From: Desulfomicrobium escambiense DSM 10707
Lineage (GTDB): Bacteria; Desulfobacterota; Desulfovibrionia; Desulfovibrionales; Desulfomicrobiaceae
Length of the DNA stretch: 64,000 nt
Direction: 5' to 3'
Assembly (NCBI RefSeq): GCF_000428825.1
Contig: NZ_AUAR01000005.1
Span: 1 to 64,000, forward strand
The translations under genes were made by a program, and so were the position numbers. Shown here in pieces: positions 61,213 through 64,000 of this stretch. Every line of letters starts with the position of its first letter. Position 1 is the first letter of the stretch. The notes under the pieces are model-generated. The model was not told the DNA's origin, ran no database searches, and saw only the letters and a list, made by a program, of their open reading frames with translations.

Positions 61213-62004
61213 CTACTCCGCGAGTTCCCTGCTTCGCCGGGCGGCCGCCAGGACCGCCTGGGACAGGGCGAATTTGAATCGGTGCTCGTCCAGGGCGTTG
61301 AGCCCCGCGATGGTCGTGCCGCCGGGGGAGGTGACCATTTCCTTGAGGATTGTCGGGTGCGCCCCGTCGGCCTCGGCCATGAGGGCGCAGCCGCCGACCA
61401 GGCCCGTGACCATGTTCGTGGCCTGTGCCCGGGTCAGGCCCATGGTCACGCCGGCGTCGATGAGTCCTTCCATGAAGGCGTAGACATAGGCCGGGCCCGA
61501 GCCGATGAGGCCCGTGTATGCGTCGAAGAGTTTCTCGGGCAGGACGTGGGCCTGGCCGATGGACGAGAAGGTTTCGAGGACGGTCCGGCGGCAGGCTTCG
61601 TCGACCTTTTCGTGGTCGAAGCACAGGGCGTAGACGCCCTTGCCGACCATGGCCGGCGTGTTGGGCATGACCCGCACGACGGGGCAGACCCCGCCGGACC
61701 AGGCAATCAGTTGCGCCAATGTCACGCCGGCGGCGATGGAGACGAGGCACGTTCCGGGTCCAAGGGACTCGGCCAGTCCCTGCAGGACGGGCCGCATGAC
61801 CTGCGGCTTGACGGCCAGGAGGACGAAGTCCGAATTCCTGGCCACGTCCTGCGCGGTCGTGTGGATGGTCATGATGTCGGCGTTTCTGCCGCGCATGACG
61901 TCGCTGGGGTCGAAGCCGTGCAGCGCGAAGGCGCCTCCCGCGGCCAGTCCGCGGGCGATGGCGCCGCCCATGTTCCCAAGTCCGATGAACCCGAAGCGTT
62001 TCAT
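61213..62004 (-). CDS. proC: pyrroline-5-carboxylate reductase
   Basis: Last step of proline synthesis (NAD(P)H). 263 residues: Rossmann motif RFGFIGLGNMGGAIARGL, VVRVMPNTPAMVGKG, and the family signature TILKEMVTSPGGTTIAGL. The ATG shares one base with the ndk stop (TAATG). Confidence 0.96.
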   Translation of the reverse strand: MKRFGFIGLGNMGGAIARGLAAGGAFALHGFDPSDVMRGRNADIMTIHTTAQDVARNSDFVLLAVKPQVMRPVLQGLAESLGPGTCLVSIAAGVTLAQLIAWSGGVCPVVRVMPNTPAMVGKGVYALCFDHEKVDEACRRTVLETFSSIGQAHVLPEKLFDAYTGLIGSGPAYVYAFMEGLIDAGVTMGLTRAQATNMVTGLVGGCALMAEADGAHPTILKEMVTSPGGTTIAGLNALDEHRFKFALSQAVLAAARRSRELAE

Positions 62005-62420
62005 TATCCCACCAGTTCCAGAGCGTTGAAGAAGTACGCGATCTCGACGGCCGCGGTGTCCTGACCATCGGAACCGTGGCAGGAGTTCTTTTCGATGTCC
62101 AGCGCGTACTTGCGGCGGATGGTGCCTTCGGCGGCGTTGTCCTTGTTGGTGGCGCCCATCAGGTCGCGGTACTTCTGCACGGCGTTTTCGCCTTCAAGGC
62201 ACATGACCACGCAGGGGCCGGAGCACATGTAGTCGGTCAGGCTGCCGAAGAAGGGGCGTTCCCTGTGCACGGCGTAGAAGCCTTCGGCCTGGGCCTTGGT
62301 CATGTGGATCATCTTCATGCCGACGACGCGCAGGCCGGCGTTCTGGATCATGGCGATGATTTCGCCCTGCAGGTTGCGGGCGACGGCGTCGGGCTTGATG
62401 ATGGAGAAAGTGCGTTCCAT
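62004..62420 (-). CDS. ndk: nucleoside diphosphate kinase
   Basis: Balances NTP and dNTP pools. 138 residues: [11 protein letters not shown] and the phospho-His in [26 protein letters not shown] lies before the ATG at 62420; the longer frame is not supported. It is divergent from the GAF gene across 190 bases; a weak TTGTAT/TATAGG pair lies upstream. Confidence 0.97.
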   Translation of the reverse strand: MERTFSIIKPDAVARNLQGEIIAMIQNAGLRVVGMKMIHMTKAQAEGFYAVHRERPFFGSLTDYMCSGPCVVMCLEGENAVQKYRDLMGATNKDNAAEGTIRRKYALDIEKNSCHGSDGQDTAAVEIAYFFNALELVG

Positions 62421-62610
62421 AAATGCTCCTCGATGTGATTTTTTGCGGCGTCCTATACTCTGTAACGGGAAAATACAAGGAGCGGCTTTTTTCTCTGCGT
62501 TGTTTGGTCGCTCAAATTGCATGTTTGTGTCATGGGGAAAATGTGTTGGTCTCCCGGGCCGTCCTGGTGTATCCCCTCCGGGGAAGCCTTTGAATACAGC
62601 GGAGGAAATC

Positions 62611-63171
62611 ATGAGCACAAAACGTCTTTACGAGATTTTTTATGAAGTGAGCCGCACCGTGAACTCCAGCCTCGACCCGGGCGAGGTCCTGAACCGCATT
62701 GCGGAGCAGGTCACCCGCGCCATGGGCGTGAAAGGATGCTTCATCCGCCTGCTGGACCGCGGCGGCAAGGTTCTCAAGCCGGCGGCCCAGTACGGCCTGA
62801 GCGAGCGCTACACCAGAAAGGGCGTGGTCGAGGTGGCCAAGAGCGGCCTGGACCGCGAGGCCTTCACCGGCAAGGTGGTGCAGATCGCCGATGCCGGCAC
62901 GGACCCGCGTTTCCAGTACGGCCAGGAGGCCGCGGCCGAGGGTCTGGCCTCGGTCCTGGTGGCGCCCATGTTCGTGGAGGGCAGCCGGCCCATCGGCGTG
63001 CTGCGCGTCTACACCGGGGAGCGCAGGGAGTTCGGGCCCGAGGAGACCGACTTCCTGCAGGCCATCGCCAACATCTCGGCCATCGCCATCGAGAACGCGC
63101 GCATGCACCAGACTCTGAAGCGCCAGATGGAACTGATCAACGCCTACGATTACCAGGTTTTCGAGGACTAG
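62611..63171 (+). CDS. small GAF domain protein
   Basis: 186 residues, almost wholly one GAF domain (about 20-175: [20 protein letters not shown], then [15 protein letters not shown] and [13 protein letters not shown]). No output domain, so it acts by itself or on a partner. GGAGGAAATC before the ATG at 62611 is an ideal site. Earlier frames back to 62296 overlap ndk. It ends 9 bases before gap, with which it is surely co-transcribed, so a link to glycolysis is plausible. Confidence 0.87.
   Translation: MSTKRLYEIFYEVSRTVNSSLDPGEVLNRIAEQVTRAMGVKGCFIRLLDRGGKVLKPAAQYGLSERYTRKGVVEVAKSGLDREAFTGKVVQIADAGTDPRFQYGQEAAAEGLASVLVAPMFVEGSRPIGVLRVYTGERREFGPEETDFLQAIANISAIAIENARMHQTLKRQMELINAYDYQVFED

Positions 63172-64000
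<829 letters not shown>

Noticed and set aside
60182-62068. 628-codon frame on the minus strand
   Set aside because: Spans three other genes in the wrong frames (kinase antisense, acetyltransferase, proC) with Arg/Pro-rich composition.

Overview
This window is ordinary-looking, GC-rich, gene-dense bacterial chromosome. It holds about 62 protein genes, one tRNA, and no insertion sequence, prophage, CRISPR array or rRNA. The likely source is a flagellated, anaerobic, sulphate-reducer-type member of the Desulfovibrionales (former Deltaproteobacteria). The strongest evidence is the siroheme-dependent alternative heme pathway (ahbC-hemB-ahbD-ahbA) and a soluble molybdopterin oxidoreductase with its ferredoxin subunit. 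Supporting evidence is a GAF protein next to gap and a long-insert PAS histidine kinase style that is common in that order. Species was not determined.

Layout. 1-96: tail of a gene, possibly an aldehyde:ferredoxin oxidoreductase. 97-423: convergent spacer with three inverted repeats. 424-5012 (minus): ahbC-hemB-ahbD-ahbA-rpe, coupled by overlaps, with a candidate promoter and a leader of competing hairpins. 5145-11820 (minus): flagellin (sigma-28 promoter, strong terminator), fliD, fliS, an asparagine synthetase, a zinc-ribbon/Yip1-like membrane protein and a coupled 56-residue protein. 11966-21286 (minus): the classic translation/lipid supercluster rnj, rpsB, tsf, pyrH, frr, uppS, cdsA, dxr, rseP, tsaB. 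21409-23472: a chemoreceptor.

23701-28817 (minus): the molybdo-oxidoreductase pair, an NlpC/P60 lipoprotein and a YitT-type membrane protein. 28971-31379 (plus): an NDP-forming acyl-CoA synthetase with its ATP-grasp half first. 31376-35064 (minus): arfB, an IscA-like protein, a GAF/degenerate-GGDEF/PilZ protein and a YibQ-type divergent deacetylase. 35131-42271 (minus): a polar amino-acid ABC transporter operon that runs on into prmA, an endonuclease III-like glycosylase, envC and ctpA. 42541-44232: argD and dut.

44308-51082 (plus): glgP-tlyA-trmH-aroC-ydcF-like-rhomboid. 51125-54987 (minus): rfbB-rfbD-hrcA-grpE-CoA-binding protein, so the heat-shock repressor sits inside a dTDP-rhamnose operon. 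55092-56543 (plus): trmL and cbiB. 56557-57546 (minus): an rRNA methyltransferase-like gene behind tRNA-Val(CAC). 57735-60626 (plus): an orphan hybrid-sensor histidine kinase. 60649-62420 (minus): ndk-proC and a GNAT acetyltransferase. 62611 to the end (plus): a GAF protein and the start of gap.

I found no clear undescribed multi-gene system. The points most worth a second look are the soluble molybdo-oxidoreductase pair, the beta-alpha ordered acyl-CoA synthetase, and the inactive-GGDEF/PilZ fusion. Also of note are the palindrome over the IscA-like ribosome-binding site, hrcA without a visible CIRCE, and several leader or terminator arrangements. All functions are read from sequence patterns; no database search was run.
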